Shown here: positions 1 through 8,249 of the stretch, one piece after another
Position numbering within the stretch: position 1 is the stretch's first letter
How the letters are laid out: every line of letters starts with the position of its first letter
From: Paucimonas lemoignei
GTDB lineage: Bacteria > Pseudomonadota > Gammaproteobacteria > Pseudomonadales > Pseudomonadaceae
NCBI GenBank assembly: GCA_900475325.1
Contig: LS483371.1
Location: forward strand, 2,976,001-3,040,000
Length of the DNA: 64,000 bases
Direction of reading: 5' to 3'
Position numbers and translations under genes: made by a program
The notes under the pieces: generated by a model
Told to the model about the DNA's origin: nothing
Seen by the model: the letters and a program-made list of their open reading frames with translations, nothing else
Database searches by the model: none

Positions 1-2
1 CT

Positions 3-206
3 ACAGGAGCGCCACTGGCCCCAGTATTCAAGTTAGGCCTTAGAAAGCTACAAGGATATACAGCCTGGACGCTCGGTTCGGGAGAGTGGTCCTTTAAAAC
101 AGGCAGCCGGCCATGGAATGGCGTTCAGAATTTACATGGTGATATTCATCTTTTAACTGATCATTTGACCAGGGTGGTTCGAAGTTCGGAACTCGTACCT
201 AGCTAA
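3..206 (+). CDS. C-terminal fragment of an unrecognised protein (5' end outside window)
   Basis: An open frame runs from the window edge and gives 67 residues before a TAA at 204-206. The tail is rich in Trp, Gly and basic residues and ends in SSELVPS. I do not recognise the family. It is followed after 31 bp by the 238 gene with a strong ribosome binding site, and by a QueD homologue, so the three probably form one transcription unit. Base composition is clearly richer in A/T than the genes after 1.3 kb. That it is a real gene end is inferred from frame openness and spacing. Confidence 0.45.
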   Translation, partial: TGAPLAPVFKLGLRKLQGYTAWTLGSGEWSFKTGSRPWNGVQNLHGDIHLLTDHLTRVVRSSELVPS

Positions 207-237
207 CTGGGCTGATTACTAATATTTAGGAGGCATT

Positions 238-675
238 ATGCCTACTTTGGTTTCCTCGGATCTGTCTCCCGCCCTGGCCAGTGACGCCAGTGTAAAAGAG
301 TTCTCAGAAGTCATTCTTCATCTATCCATGGCTTTTCAGGAGGCATTGAGGAGGCTTGCAGGGCAGGACGAAGCTTTCCCTTCGGAAGGGTATGGCATGC
401 TGACTGAAGCCTACGGTTTGCGGACGCGTGCGAATATTCTCTACCTGACGCCATCGACCCATGTGGTGCAGGCATTAAATTTTTCCCAAACTGCTATGTT
501 GGGGAAATTCGAAGAAATATTGAATTGCCTGAGTGATGTCGCCGATTTGCACACTGTTAACTCCATTTTGGTTTCCGTGATCACCATTGCATCAGCGCTG
601 GGTGAGGGGCGAGCCAAAGTTGTAGAGTTTTTGTATGAAACGTTATGCGTCGATCTTGAGTCTTGGAAGGTTTAG
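238..675 (+). CDS. hypothetical protein, 145 aa, in QueD-like accessory operon
   Basis: The ATG at 238 is preceded by a near-ideal AGGAGG five bases upstream. The protein is soluble in appearance, with no signal peptide or membrane segment, and seems mostly helical (hydrophobic-periodic stretches around residues 20-45 and 85-135). I do not recognise a family or catalytic motif. The stop lies 44 bp before the QueD-like GTG start, so co-transcription is likely. It shares the low GC content of its neighbours, which suggests recent acquisition. A role tied to a pterin or 7-deazapurine product is only a context guess. Confidence 0.7.
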   Translation: MPTLVSSDLSPALASDASVKEFSEVILHLSMAFQEALRRLAGQDEAFPSEGYGMLTEAYGLRTRANILYLTPSTHVVQALNFSQTAMLGKFEEILNCLSDVADLHTVNSILVSVITIASALGEGRAKVVEFLYETLCVDLESWKV

Positions 676-719
676 CTTAGTTGTTTAGTTTTTTGTCGCG
701 TGAGATACGGGAGGCACCA

Positions 720-1082
720 GTGGAGATTTTTAAAGAGTTCGTTTTTGAGGCTGCTCATCGACTGCCAAATGTTCCAGAAGGGCACAAATGTGGGCGCCTG
801 CATGGTCATTCCTTTCGTATTGCAATTTATATTGAGGGCGCTGTCGATAAAACGTCGGGTTGGGTCAGGGATTTTTCCGGGATAAAGGAGATTTTCGCGC
901 CGCTGTATGAGCGATTAGATCATAACTATCTAAATGATATTCCTGGTCTGGAAAATCCGACGAGCGAGGTCATAGCGGTCTGGGTTTGGCAAGAGCTCAA
1001 GCCATTGCTTCCAGATCTATCCGCAGTACGTATTCACGAGACATGTACAAGTGGGTGTATCTATAGAGGTCCGGAGGTGTAA
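720..1082 (+). CDS. queD: QueD / 6-pyruvoyl-tetrahydropterin synthase family protein
   Basis: The family converts 7,8-dihydroneopterin triphosphate to 6-carboxy-tetrahydropterin (queuosine/7-deazaguanine route) or a related pterin, in the cytoplasm. The 120-aa product has the zinc ligands His13, His28 and His30, the catalytic Cys24 in the [11 protein letters not shown] block, the LDHNYLND segment and a C-terminal HETCTSG. I chose GTG at 720 because GGGAGG lies five bases upstream and it gives the normal family length; the upstream in-frame TTG at 681 has no such site. No other que gene is next to it, and its AT-rich codons differ from the rest of the window, so it may be an accessory paralogue rather than the housekeeping gene. 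Confidence 0.85.
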   Translation: MEIFKEFVFEAAHRLPNVPEGHKCGRLHGHSFRIAIYIEGAVDKTSGWVRDFSGIKEIFAPLYERLDHNYLNDIPGLENPTSEVIAVWVWQELKPLLPDLSAVRIHETCTSGCIYRGPEV

Positions 1083-1196
1083 TCACTCTCGCTTAGAGAA
1101 CATAGAACTCACAGTGAGCTTCTACTGTATGAAAAAGATGGCTTGATGCTGATAGAACCTTGCTTAGCTAGACTGGCATGCATTCGACCTCAGGCT

Positions 1197-1245
1197 GGGG
1201 GCATGCTTTTTCACCCATACATAGCATGCCCTCAGATATGCCCCC
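1197..1245. repeat. inverted repeat downstream of the QueD-like gene
   Basis: GGGGGCAT at 1197-1204 is matched by ATGCCCCC at 1238-1245, and inside it GGGCATGC can also pair with GCATGCCC at about 1225-1232. A T-run follows the first arm. It could fold as the terminator of the accessory operon or be the remnant of an element boundary. There is no gene between 1083 and 1331. Confidence 0.35.
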
Positions 1246-1331
1246 AAGTGTCTCATCCTATGGAAGTGGGTAGGCCTCCATGGTCTATGAAAAGCCAGAA
1301 ATGATCAGCTTAACAGCCTGCCCAGCCACGC

Positions 1332-2246
1332 CTAAAGACTCTCAGGATCGCCAAAAAACATCTGAATCCTCGAACGCAACCAGCGCTCGCCCGGATCGTT
1401 GTCCTGGGAGCCGCGCCAGGCCATGTGCAGTTCGAAGGTCTGGGTCTCGATAGGCAACGCTTCAGCGCGTACGCCCCCGGCGGCGGCCAGTACGGCCGCG
1501 GCGTAATCGGGCACGGTGGCGATGATGTCGGTGCCGGTCAGCAGGGTGGCCAGGCCATTGAACTGCGGGACGGCCAGTACCACGTGGCGTTTGCAGCCGA
1601 GTTTTTCCAGGTGTTCGTCGATGAAGCCGCCCAGGTCACCGGCGTAGGACACCAGCGCATGAGGGCGCGAGCAGAAGTCTTCCAGGCTCAACGCCCCCGG
1701 CATGCTGTCTGCGCGCAGAAGCACGGGTTTGCTGCGGCGCAGCACTTTGCGCTTGGCGTTGGCGGGCAGGTCATTGGTGTAGCTGACGCCGATGGATATC
1801 TCGCCGGAAGCCAACAGCGCAGGCATCAGGATGTAATTGACCCGCCGCACCACCAGCACAATGCCGGGCGCTTCCGAACGCAGGCGCTTCAACAGCGCGG
1901 GCAGCAGGGCAAATTCGACTTCATCCGACAGGCCGATGCGAAACACCGCGGTGCTGGTGGCCGGATCGAACTCCGAAGCACGGCTGACCGCGGTGGAGAT
2001 GGAATCCAGCGCAGGCGAGAGCAGGGCAAAGATCTCGGTGGCGCGGGCGGTGGGCTCCATGCTTCGGCCGGTGCGCACGAACAGCGGATCGTCGAACAGG
2101 CCGCGCAGCCGCGAGAGCGCCGCGCTGATCGCCGGTTGCCCGAGGAACAGCTTTTCGGCCGCACGGGTGACGCTGCGTTCATGCATCAGGGTTTCAAAAA
2201 CGATGAGCAAATTGAGGTCGACGCGACGCAGGTCGTTGCGGTTCAT
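1332..2246 (-). CDS. LysR-family transcriptional regulator
   Basis: The product is 304 aa. The N-terminal winged helix-turn-helix covers about residues 1-65 (DLNLLIVFETLMHERSVTRA, then PAISAALSRLR and FVRTG), followed by a LysR substrate-binding domain. I start it at the ATG at 2246, which gives the usual LTTR N-terminus; the open frame extends 32 residues further but those do not resemble the family. It faces the oxidoreductase gene at 2632 across a 385-bp intergenic region, the standard arrangement for a LysR regulator controlling its neighbour and itself. The inducer is unknown. Confidence 0.9.
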   Translation of the reverse strand: MNRNDLRRVDLNLLIVFETLMHERSVTRAAEKLFLGQPAISAALSRLRGLFDDPLFVRTGRSMEPTARATEIFALLSPALDSISTAVSRASEFDPATSTAVFRIGLSDEVEFALLPALLKRLRSEAPGIVLVVRRVNYILMPALLASGEISIGVSYTNDLPANAKRKVLRRSKPVLLRADSMPGALSLEDFCSRPHALVSYAGDLGGFIDEHLEKLGCKRHVVLAVPQFNGLATLLTGTDIIATVPDYAAAVLAAAGGVRAEALPIETQTFELHMAWRGSQDNDPGERWLRSRIQMFFGDPESL

Positions 2247-2631
2247 GGCGGGATATCTCGGCCGTTGGTCGTTGCGGTTGTACGAAAGCGCCTCACAGTC
2301 TGTCGGAATGAGCTGTGATGCAGGCGTGAATAGTACGAGCAAATGCTGGTATTGCGCATGGATAAATTCACTGGCAGCTGGCGACCCCGACTATTCGCGG
2401 CGTTCATGCTGCCGATCAAGGCTTGCCATCATAGGTTGCATTGTCGGGCTGACATGCGAACAATGGCCGCCCATGAGCGCGTGAAGCGTCGCCGATTGCC
2501 CCCGCAGAATTCCCTACGCATATCAGGGACAATCGATGACAAGCATGTCGACTATTAATAGCCACTGATAGTGTTACCGGCAGAGCCCGGATAGAGTTCA
2601 TGGCATCAAGGTTTTCTAGGCGAGGTTCGAA
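2247..2631. promoter_or_regulatory. divergent promoter region between LysR gene and MDR oxidoreductase
   Basis: This gene-free stretch of 385 bp must hold both divergent promoters. The only clear symmetry is the palindrome CTATTAATAG at 2552-2561, about 70 bp before the oxidoreductase start, which could be part of an operator. ORFs crossing the region have no plausible start sites or protein character. No promoter can be pinned with confidence. Confidence 0.35.
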
Positions 2632-3654
2632 ATGTCCCGCACGATTCGTTTTCATCAGTTTGGTCCGGCCGAGGTGCTCAAGATTGAAGAGCATCCTGCT
2701 GCGTTGCCTGGTCCCGGTGAGGTTCAGGTGCGTGTTCAGGCAATAGGCATCAGCTGGTATGACGTGCTCTGGCGGCAAAACCTGGCTTCATCCCAGGCGC
2801 GGCTGCCTGCTGGCATTGGTCATGAAATGGCCGGTGTGGTGACGGCGCTGGGCGAGGGTGTCAATGACCTGAACGTGGGTGACAAGGTCGCCAGCTTCCC
2901 GGCAGCGGATCCCAACGAGCACCCGGTGTACGGCGAAGTGATCGTGCTGCCGCGCACTTCTCTGACGCGTTATCCGGACGTCCTGACGCCGGTTGAGGCC
3001 AGCGTTCACTACACGCCGCTGCTGGTTGCGTATTTTGCTTATGTCGACCTGGCACGCATCAAGCCTGGGCAGACCGCCCTGGTGACCGATGCCAGCCATT
3101 GCGCCGGGCCGTCATTCGTTCAGTTGGGCAAGGCGTTGGGTGTGCGCGTCATCGCGGCGACCAAAACCGATGATGCCCGCGAGTACCTGCTTGCTCTGGG
3201 CGCCGAGAAGGTGGTGGTCACGGAAGAGCAGGACCTGCTGATGGCCATCAACAAGTACACCGATGGCCGTGGCGTGGACGTGGTACTCGATGGTCTGGGC
3301 GGTCCGCAGATGTCGATCATGGGTGACGTGCTGGCACCGCGCGGTAGCCTGGTGCTGTATGGCCTGCAAGGTGGCAATCAGACGCCGTTCCCGGCCTGCG
3401 CCGCTTTTCAGAAGAACATCCAGTTCTTCGTGCATTGCCTGGGCAACTTCACCGGCAAGCCCGAGTTGGGCATCTCCCAGGACGCCGACGCCTTGCAGCG
3501 CGCCTTGCGCGACATCAATCAACTGACGGCCGACCGGGTGCTTGAGCCGCTCCAGACTCGGGTCTTCCCGTTCAGTGACGTGGTGCAGGCGCATCGTTAC
3601 ATGGATGGTTGCCCGATTGGTGGCCGTGCAGTGCTGGAAGTCGAATCCGTCTGA
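2632..3654 (+). CDS. MDR-family (zinc-type alcohol dehydrogenase-like / quinone oxidoreductase) protein
   Basis: The 340-aa protein has an N-terminal GroES-like domain (about residues 1-125, with GIGHEMAGVVTALGEGV) and a Rossmann domain (about 140-290). The classical catalytic zinc cysteine is not visible after GISWYDV, so it is more like the zinc-free quinone oxidoreductase/enoyl reductase branch that uses NADPH. The usual AxxGGVG dinucleotide loop is replaced by DASHCAGPSF, which is unusual. Start ATG 2632 has GAGG six bases upstream. The divergent LysR gene probably regulates it. Substrate unknown. Confidence 0.85.
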   Translation: MSRTIRFHQFGPAEVLKIEEHPAALPGPGEVQVRVQAIGISWYDVLWRQNLASSQARLPAGIGHEMAGVVTALGEGVNDLNVGDKVASFPAADPNEHPVYGEVIVLPRTSLTRYPDVLTPVEASVHYTPLLVAYFAYVDLARIKPGQTALVTDASHCAGPSFVQLGKALGVRVIAATKTDDAREYLLALGAEKVVVTEEQDLLMAINKYTDGRGVDVVLDGLGGPQMSIMGDVLAPRGSLVLYGLQGGNQTPFPACAAFQKNIQFFVHCLGNFTGKPELGISQDADALQRALRDINQLTADRVLEPLQTRVFPFSDVVQAHRYMDGCPIGGRAVLEVESV

Positions 3655-3695
3655 CGTGACGTGGTCTACAGCACACCGCAATTTTGCTACGCCTT

Positions 3696-3728
3696 AATGC
3701 CTTCCTCACCAGGAAGGCATTTTATTTT
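3696..3728 (+). terminator. Rho-independent terminator after the MDR oxidoreductase
   Basis: A perfect 11-bp stem (AATGCCTTCCT at 3696-3706, AGGAAGGCATT at 3711-3721) with loop CACC is followed by TTATTTT. Confidence 0.9.
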
Positions 3729-4105
3729 GTGCGTTCTTATTTTCCTCGCCAGGCCTGATTCTTAAAGCAGGTTTAAAAACGTTAGTGTTTTAAACTCAAT
3801 GCTCGTCACTGGGCGAGCTAATTAAACGCCGCTATCAACTTCACATTTAATTAAGTTAGAAGTGCAGCAACTGAAAACTGCCGTGCCCGTGACTGATGTG
3901 ACGCCGATCATGCCTGTCTGTGGCTGCAAGCTATGTATGGCGTAGCTTAGGGGCGAATCTTCGCTCATTGAAAATAAACGCATGCGTGTAGTTTATAACT
4001 GTTTAACTTTAGTCTTTAACGGCCATCGCATAATGTGACGCATGTCTTGTAATTACAAAATTATGACTGATAATGGCGGGGCACTTACCACTCAGGGAAT
4101 GAGTT
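3722..4105. other. AT-rich gene-free stretch before the PP-loop gene
   Basis: About 380 bp with markedly lower GC than its surroundings and no credible gene. Several TTTAAC/CATAAT-like hexamers occur between 3990 and 4040 but none has good -35/-10 spacing. It probably contains the promoter of the short ORF at 4106 and the PP-loop gene at 4180. Confidence 0.5.
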
Positions 4106-4183
4106 ATGGTCCATCATCCGCTATTTAACCTGTTCACTTGTAAGTCCTTCGCCCGCACAGTATGGGAGGGCGTCAGCGCATGA
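4106..4183 (+). CDS. 25-aa small ORF translationally coupled to the PP-loop ATPase gene
   Basis: ATG at 4106 lies seven bases after AGGGA (4094-4098) and opens a 25-codon frame beginning MVHHPLFNLFTC and ending WEGVSA. Its TGA overlaps the ATG of the PP-loop gene (ATGA at 4180-4183), the usual geometry of translational coupling. The peptide has one Cys, one Trp and two His and is not a run of one amino acid, so a classic attenuator reading is not obvious. It could be a leader peptide, a small structural or substrate peptide, or chance. It is too short for routine gene calling. Confidence 0.4.
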   Translation: MVHHPLFNLFTCKSFARTVWEGVSA

Positions 4184-5685
4184 GTTCTATTCACGAACAA
4201 GCCATGAATTATGTATATCAGCAAGTCTTGCAGCGCTTGCTGAGTTATTTCACCCGTGCCGAACGGACCGCCTTGCAGCTGTTGATCCAGCGCCTGATTG
4301 TCGCGGCAGGAGGGATTGAGCGCATTGCCAGCTTCAAGGTGCTGGTGCCGTTCAGTGGCGGCAAGGACAGCGCCTACACGGTGGCCTTGTTGCGTGCCGC
4401 CCAGCTGAGTATTGCCGGTCGCTCGCCCGCCACCTTCAATTTGCGTGTGGCGAACATGCGCCATCCGGGCATGACACCAGCAGTGATGGACAACATTCAC
4501 AGAACCTACTGCGCGCTGTTTCTGCACGATGATCCCCGGGTCGAGTTGCTGGTGTTGGAAGGCGAACACGTGCAGCCGTTCGAACCGGATTTGCCAGTTT
4601 CGGCTGCCATTCGGGAGTTGAGTCGCTCGGACATGCTGGTCAGCGGGCATATTTCCGCAGGCGACGGCCGCACCACGTTTTGCAACAGCTGCTATTTGAA
4701 CATCGCCGGTTTTTTCTCTCGGGCGACAGGCTGGGGCAGTGGGGTCGATGCGGTGGTCAGTGGCGATCCGCGTAAGGAACAGAAGCAGTACGTCACCTGG
4801 ATCATGCGTCTGGCGCCGCGCAGCGGCTACCGTCTGAGCGATTGGGGCAATCAGAACTTCAATGGCATGCTCAAGATCATTGAGGGCATTGGTCAGGCCT
4901 ATCATCAGGAGTTGTATGGTGAGGGCGGTGATGTGCCAGCAGGTTTTGTCAGGCCCTTCAGCGGGGCTAGCAAGGCCGTTGTCCCTTCCTTTATCAGCAT
5001 CGCCGATCTGATCCCCAGCGGTACCGAGGATCACTGGAAGCTGCTGACCGACTTCCTGGGCTTTCGCTTCGAGGACCTGGCGTTCAGCTTCAGCGAGTCC
5101 GACTGCGCCAACCCGTTGCTGATGGCGCATATGCGCGGCCTGAAAGTCCAGTATGTGCAGGGCCGCAGTTATGCCGAGGGCATTGGTGAATACCTGCAGC
5201 TGGCCAAAGTGTTGATGCGCAGAAAGGCCATGCCCCAGCGCCTGATCGAACAGGCCCTTGGCGCCTATAACGGTGACGAAAAAATCGCTTCGCGCCGGGC
5301 ACTGGCGACCCAGTTCGCCCAGGAAGGCTACGGCCTGAATGAGGCACAGCTGATTTGTCTGGTATTTTCGCCCTTCGTCAATGAAGGGCGGGAGCTGGAA
5401 GCGTTTTTGCGCCGCTGCCACCCGGGCATGCTGGTGGCGATACCGGATTTGCACCGGGCCTTGCAGGGCCAGGGCGCACCGGACCAGGTGCTGCAATGGC
5501 TGGTCGATATCAGCGGGCTGACGCTTGAAGGCTTGCAAAGCCTGTATCTCAAACGGCGCGTGGACTTCAACGACAAAGGCTCGCTGATTGCCAGGGTGCG
5601 CGCAGCAGACCCCGACAAACGAGAAATCATGACCGTTGACGCCGAGACGGGCGAGCCTGTGGTCGAGATGCTGTCCGGTCGCTGA
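4180..5685 (+). CDS. PP-loop ATPase (adenine nucleotide alpha-hydrolase-like) protein
   Basis: The 501-aa product has the N-type ATP pyrophosphatase P-loop SGGKDS at residues 59-64 and a CxxC pair (TTFCNSC) near 168-171, then a long C-terminal region I cannot assign. Enzymes with this P-loop adenylate a substrate carbonyl or nucleobase before amidation or thiolation (families such as TtcA, QueC, WbpG). The start at 4180 is preferred over the upstream in-frame ATG at 4162 because GGGAGGG at 4164-4170 is well placed for it. It overlaps the 25-codon ORF by four bases. No partner biosynthetic genes follow; the next gene is a helicase. Substrate unknown. Confidence 0.8.
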   Translation: MSSIHEQAMNYVYQQVLQRLLSYFTRAERTALQLLIQRLIVAAGGIERIASFKVLVPFSGGKDSAYTVALLRAAQLSIAGRSPATFNLRVANMRHPGMTPAVMDNIHRTYCALFLHDDPRVELLVLEGEHVQPFEPDLPVSAAIRELSRSDMLVSGHISAGDGRTTFCNSCYLNIAGFFSRATGWGSGVDAVVSGDPRKEQKQYVTWIMRLAPRSGYRLSDWGNQNFNGMLKIIEGIGQAYHQELYGEGGDVPAGFVRPFSGASKAVVPSFISIADLIPSGTEDHWKLLTDFLGFRFEDLAFSFSESDCANPLLMAHMRGLKVQYVQGRSYAEGIGEYLQLAKVLMRRKAMPQRLIEQALGAYNGDEKIASRRALATQFAQEGYGLNEAQLICLVFSPFVNEGRELEAFLRRCHPGMLVAIPDLHRALQGQGAPDQVLQWLVDISGLTLEGLQSLYLKRRVDFNDKGSLIARVRAADPDKREIMTVDAETGEPVVEMLSGR

Positions 5686-5795
5686 GCGGCGGGTTGATGG
5701 CTTTGATCGGTGGCCGTCGATCCATTTATGTTTGCCAGTACGGGTGTGGGCTGTTATCTGTATGCCCATCCAGTAAACGACCCTGATGGCATTCT

Positions 5796-8117
5796 TTGGC
5801 TGTGGCACTCCCTCTTGCTGTAAACGCTGACCCACCGCGTTCCCTCGCTCCTGATCTGGCTGACCAGTCTTTTTATGGCGTCGCCGTGCGCGCGTTGTGT
5901 GAGTTCACGGCCAAGGGCGGGGATCTGGATTTGCGGTTTACTCCATCACCCACCGCCCAGGAAGGCATCGCCGGGCATCGGGTGGTGGCATCGCGACGCG
6001 GCGCGGGTTACCAGACGGAAGTACCGCTGGCGGGCGAGTACCTGCAATTGCGGGTCCGGGGCAGGGCTGATGGCTACGACCCGGTGTTGAATCAGCTGGA
6101 GGAGGTCAAAACCTATCGCGGTGACCTGGACGCCATGCCTGACAACCACCGCCAGTTGCACTGGGCGCAGGCCAAGGTCTACGGCTGGTTGCTGTGCCAG
6201 CAGTTGCAGCTGAGCGAAGTCAACCTGGCCCTGGTGTATTTCAATATCGTCACCGAGCAGGAGACGCTGCTGCGCGAACGCTTCACGGCAGCCGTCCTGC
6301 GGGCATTCTTTGAGCAACACTGTGGGATCTTCCTGAAGTGGGCGCAGCAGGAACTGGCCCATACCGGCGAGCGCAATCAAGCCTGTGAGGGGCTGAGCTT
6401 CCCGCATTCGGCTTTTCGGACCGGGCAGCGGCATCTGGCCGAATCGGTGTACAAAGCGGTGAGTACGGGCCGTTGCCTGATGGCTCAGGCGCCCACCGGG
6501 ATCGGCAAAACCATCGGCACGCTGTTTCCGATGCTGAAGGCCACCTCGCCCCAGAAGCTCGACAAAATCTTCTTCCTGACTGCGAAAACGCCGGGCCGCA
6601 AGCTGGCACTGGATGCGCTCTCGGTCATTCGTCAGAGCGCACCGCAGCTCACACTTCGGGTGCTGGAGCTGGTCGCGCGTGACAAGGCCTGCGAACACCT
6701 GGACAAAGCCTGCAACGGCGACTCATGCCCACTGGCCAGAGGCTTTTACGATCGCCTGCCCGCCGCACGCAGCGCGGCGGTGGCCGCCAACTGGCTGGAT
6801 CAGGCGGGGATGCGTGCCATCGCCCTGGAGCACGAGGTATGCCCGTATTACCTCAGCCAGGAAATGGCGCGTTGGGCCGATGTGGTGATCGCCGATTACA
6901 ACTATTACTTCGACCTCAATGGCTTGCTGTTCGGGCTTGGCCAGTTCAATCAATGGCGGGTGGCGGTGCTGGTGGACGAGGCGCACAACATGGTCGAGCG
7001 AGCGCGGCAGATGTACAGCGCCAGCCTCGATCAACAGGCGTTGAATGTCCTGCGCCAGAGCGCACCCGAGCCACTGAAAAAGTCGTTGCAGCGGCTTAAT
7101 CGCGAGTGGAACGCCCTGCAGAAAGCGCAACTGGCGCCTTACCAGGCTTATCCCGGCACTCCCGGCAAGCTGTTGCAGAGTCTGAATCTGTGCATTACCG
7201 CGATGGGTGACTACTTCAACGAGCACCCCCAGGCTGTGGGCGGTGATCTGCAGAGCTTCTACTTCGACGCCATCGGCTTTGCGCGGATTGCCGAGTTGTT
7301 CGATGAGCATTTCGTTTTTGATATCAGCAAGCGGGACGTGGGCAAGCGCAGCCTGTCGCGCTTGTGCCTGCGCAATGTGGTGCCCGCCGGGTTCATCCGC
7401 CCCCGGCTGACCGCTGCCCGCAGCAGTGTGTTGTTCTCCGCCACCCTGAGCCCGCGTCACTACTACGCCGACTTGTTGGGTTTGCCGGCCGATACGGCAT
7501 GGATCGACGTCGAATCGCCTTTCAGCCGCGAGCAGCTGGAAGTGCGCATCGTCAGCGAGATCTCCACGCGGTTCACTCACCGGCAGGCGTCGCTGGCGCC
7601 GATCGTGCACTTGATGGCCGAACAGTTTGAAAAGCGTCCAGGCAACTATCTGGCGTTTTTCAGCAGTTTTGATTACCTGCAGCAAGTGGTGGCGCTGATG
7701 CAGCAGACGCACCCGCACATCACCCTCTGGCAACAGGCGCGTGGCATGAGCGAAGCGGAGCGGCAGGCGTTTCTTGAGCGCTTCACCGTGCACAGCCAGG
7801 GCATCGGTTTTGCCGTGCTCGGTGGCGCCTTCGGCGAAGGTATCGATTTACCCGGCGCCCGATTGATCGGCGCCTTCATTGCCACCCTGGGCCTGGCGCA
7901 GTTGAACCCCATCAATGAACAACTCAAACAGCGCATGGCTGCATTGTTCGGCGCAGGCTACGATTACACCTACCTTTACCCCGGCGTGCAGAAAGTCGTG
8001 CAGGCGGCGGGGCGGGTCATCCGCAGTCAGCAGGACAGCGGCGTGGTGATGTTGATCGATGACCGTTTCGCCGAGCGCAAGGTGCAGCAATTGCTCCCGC
8101 GCTGGTGGCAGCTCTGA
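5796..8117 (+). CDS. PD-(D/E)XK nuclease-Fe-S helicase fusion (DinG/XPD-like)
   Basis: Superfamily 2 helicase of the Rad3/DinG type: Walker A APTGIGKT near residue 232, DEAH box near 393, and four spaced cysteines (about 298, 306, 311, 348) that fit an XPD-type Fe-S cluster. The first 200 residues carry a D...EVK motif (YDPVLNQLEEVKTY) and a following QAKVYGWLLC segment, the pattern of a PD-(D/E)XK nuclease, so the protein probably both unwinds and cuts DNA. The helicase C-terminal half has the expected SATLSP and QAAGRVIRSQ motifs. The start is uncertain: TTG 5796 is the first usable codon, no clear ribosome site is seen, and homology-like sequence only begins near codon 28. Confidence 0.85.
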   Translation: MAVALPLAVNADPPRSLAPDLADQSFYGVAVRALCEFTAKGGDLDLRFTPSPTAQEGIAGHRVVASRRGAGYQTEVPLAGEYLQLRVRGRADGYDPVLNQLEEVKTYRGDLDAMPDNHRQLHWAQAKVYGWLLCQQLQLSEVNLALVYFNIVTEQETLLRERFTAAVLRAFFEQHCGIFLKWAQQELAHTGERNQACEGLSFPHSAFRTGQRHLAESVYKAVSTGRCLMAQAPTGIGKTIGTLFPMLKATSPQKLDKIFFLTAKTPGRKLALDALSVIRQSAPQLTLRVLELVARDKACEHLDKACNGDSCPLARGFYDRLPAARSAAVAANWLDQAGMRAIALEHEVCPYYLSQEMARWADVVIADYNYYFDLNGLLFGLGQFNQWRVAVLVDEAHNMVERARQMYSASLDQQALNVLRQSAPEPLKKSLQRLNREWNALQKAQLAPYQAYPGTPGKLLQSLNLCITAMGDYFNEHPQAVGGDLQSFYFDAIGFARIAELFDEHFVFDISKRDVGKRSLSRLCLRNVVPAGFIRPRLTAARSSVLFSATLSPRHYYADLLGLPADTAWIDVESPFSREQLEVRIVSEISTRFTHRQASLAPIVHLMAEQFEKRPGNYLAFFSSFDYLQQVVALMQQTHPHITLWQQARGMSEAERQAFLERFTVHSQGIGFAVLGGAFGEGIDLPGARLIGAFIATLGLAQLNPINEQLKQRMAALFGAGYDYTYLYPGVQKVVQAAGRVIRSQQDSGVVMLIDDRFAERKVQQLLPRWWQL

Positions 8118-8249
8118 CTGCCCAAGTACTTAGGGATCGATAGCCGAGCACAGCGGTCAAACTGCCAGTAAACTGCCGCGCCGCTGATCATTTTCCTTAC
8201 GTCACTACAGCAGCCAGCTCTATTTCTATTTTCAATTCATGGAGGTTGT

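Noticed and set aside
1425..2318. Long + strand frame opposite the LysR gene
   Set aside because: It is the antisense shadow of a well-supported regulator, has no start site and a His/Gln/Gly-rich translation.
4114..5835. 573-codon frame on the minus strand
   Set aside because: It is exactly opposite the PP-loop gene, has no ribosome site, and its translation is Gln/His/Ala-rich shadow sequence.
6723..7793. 356-codon minus-strand frame
   Set aside because: Antisense of the helicase gene, whose motifs are intact on the other strand.
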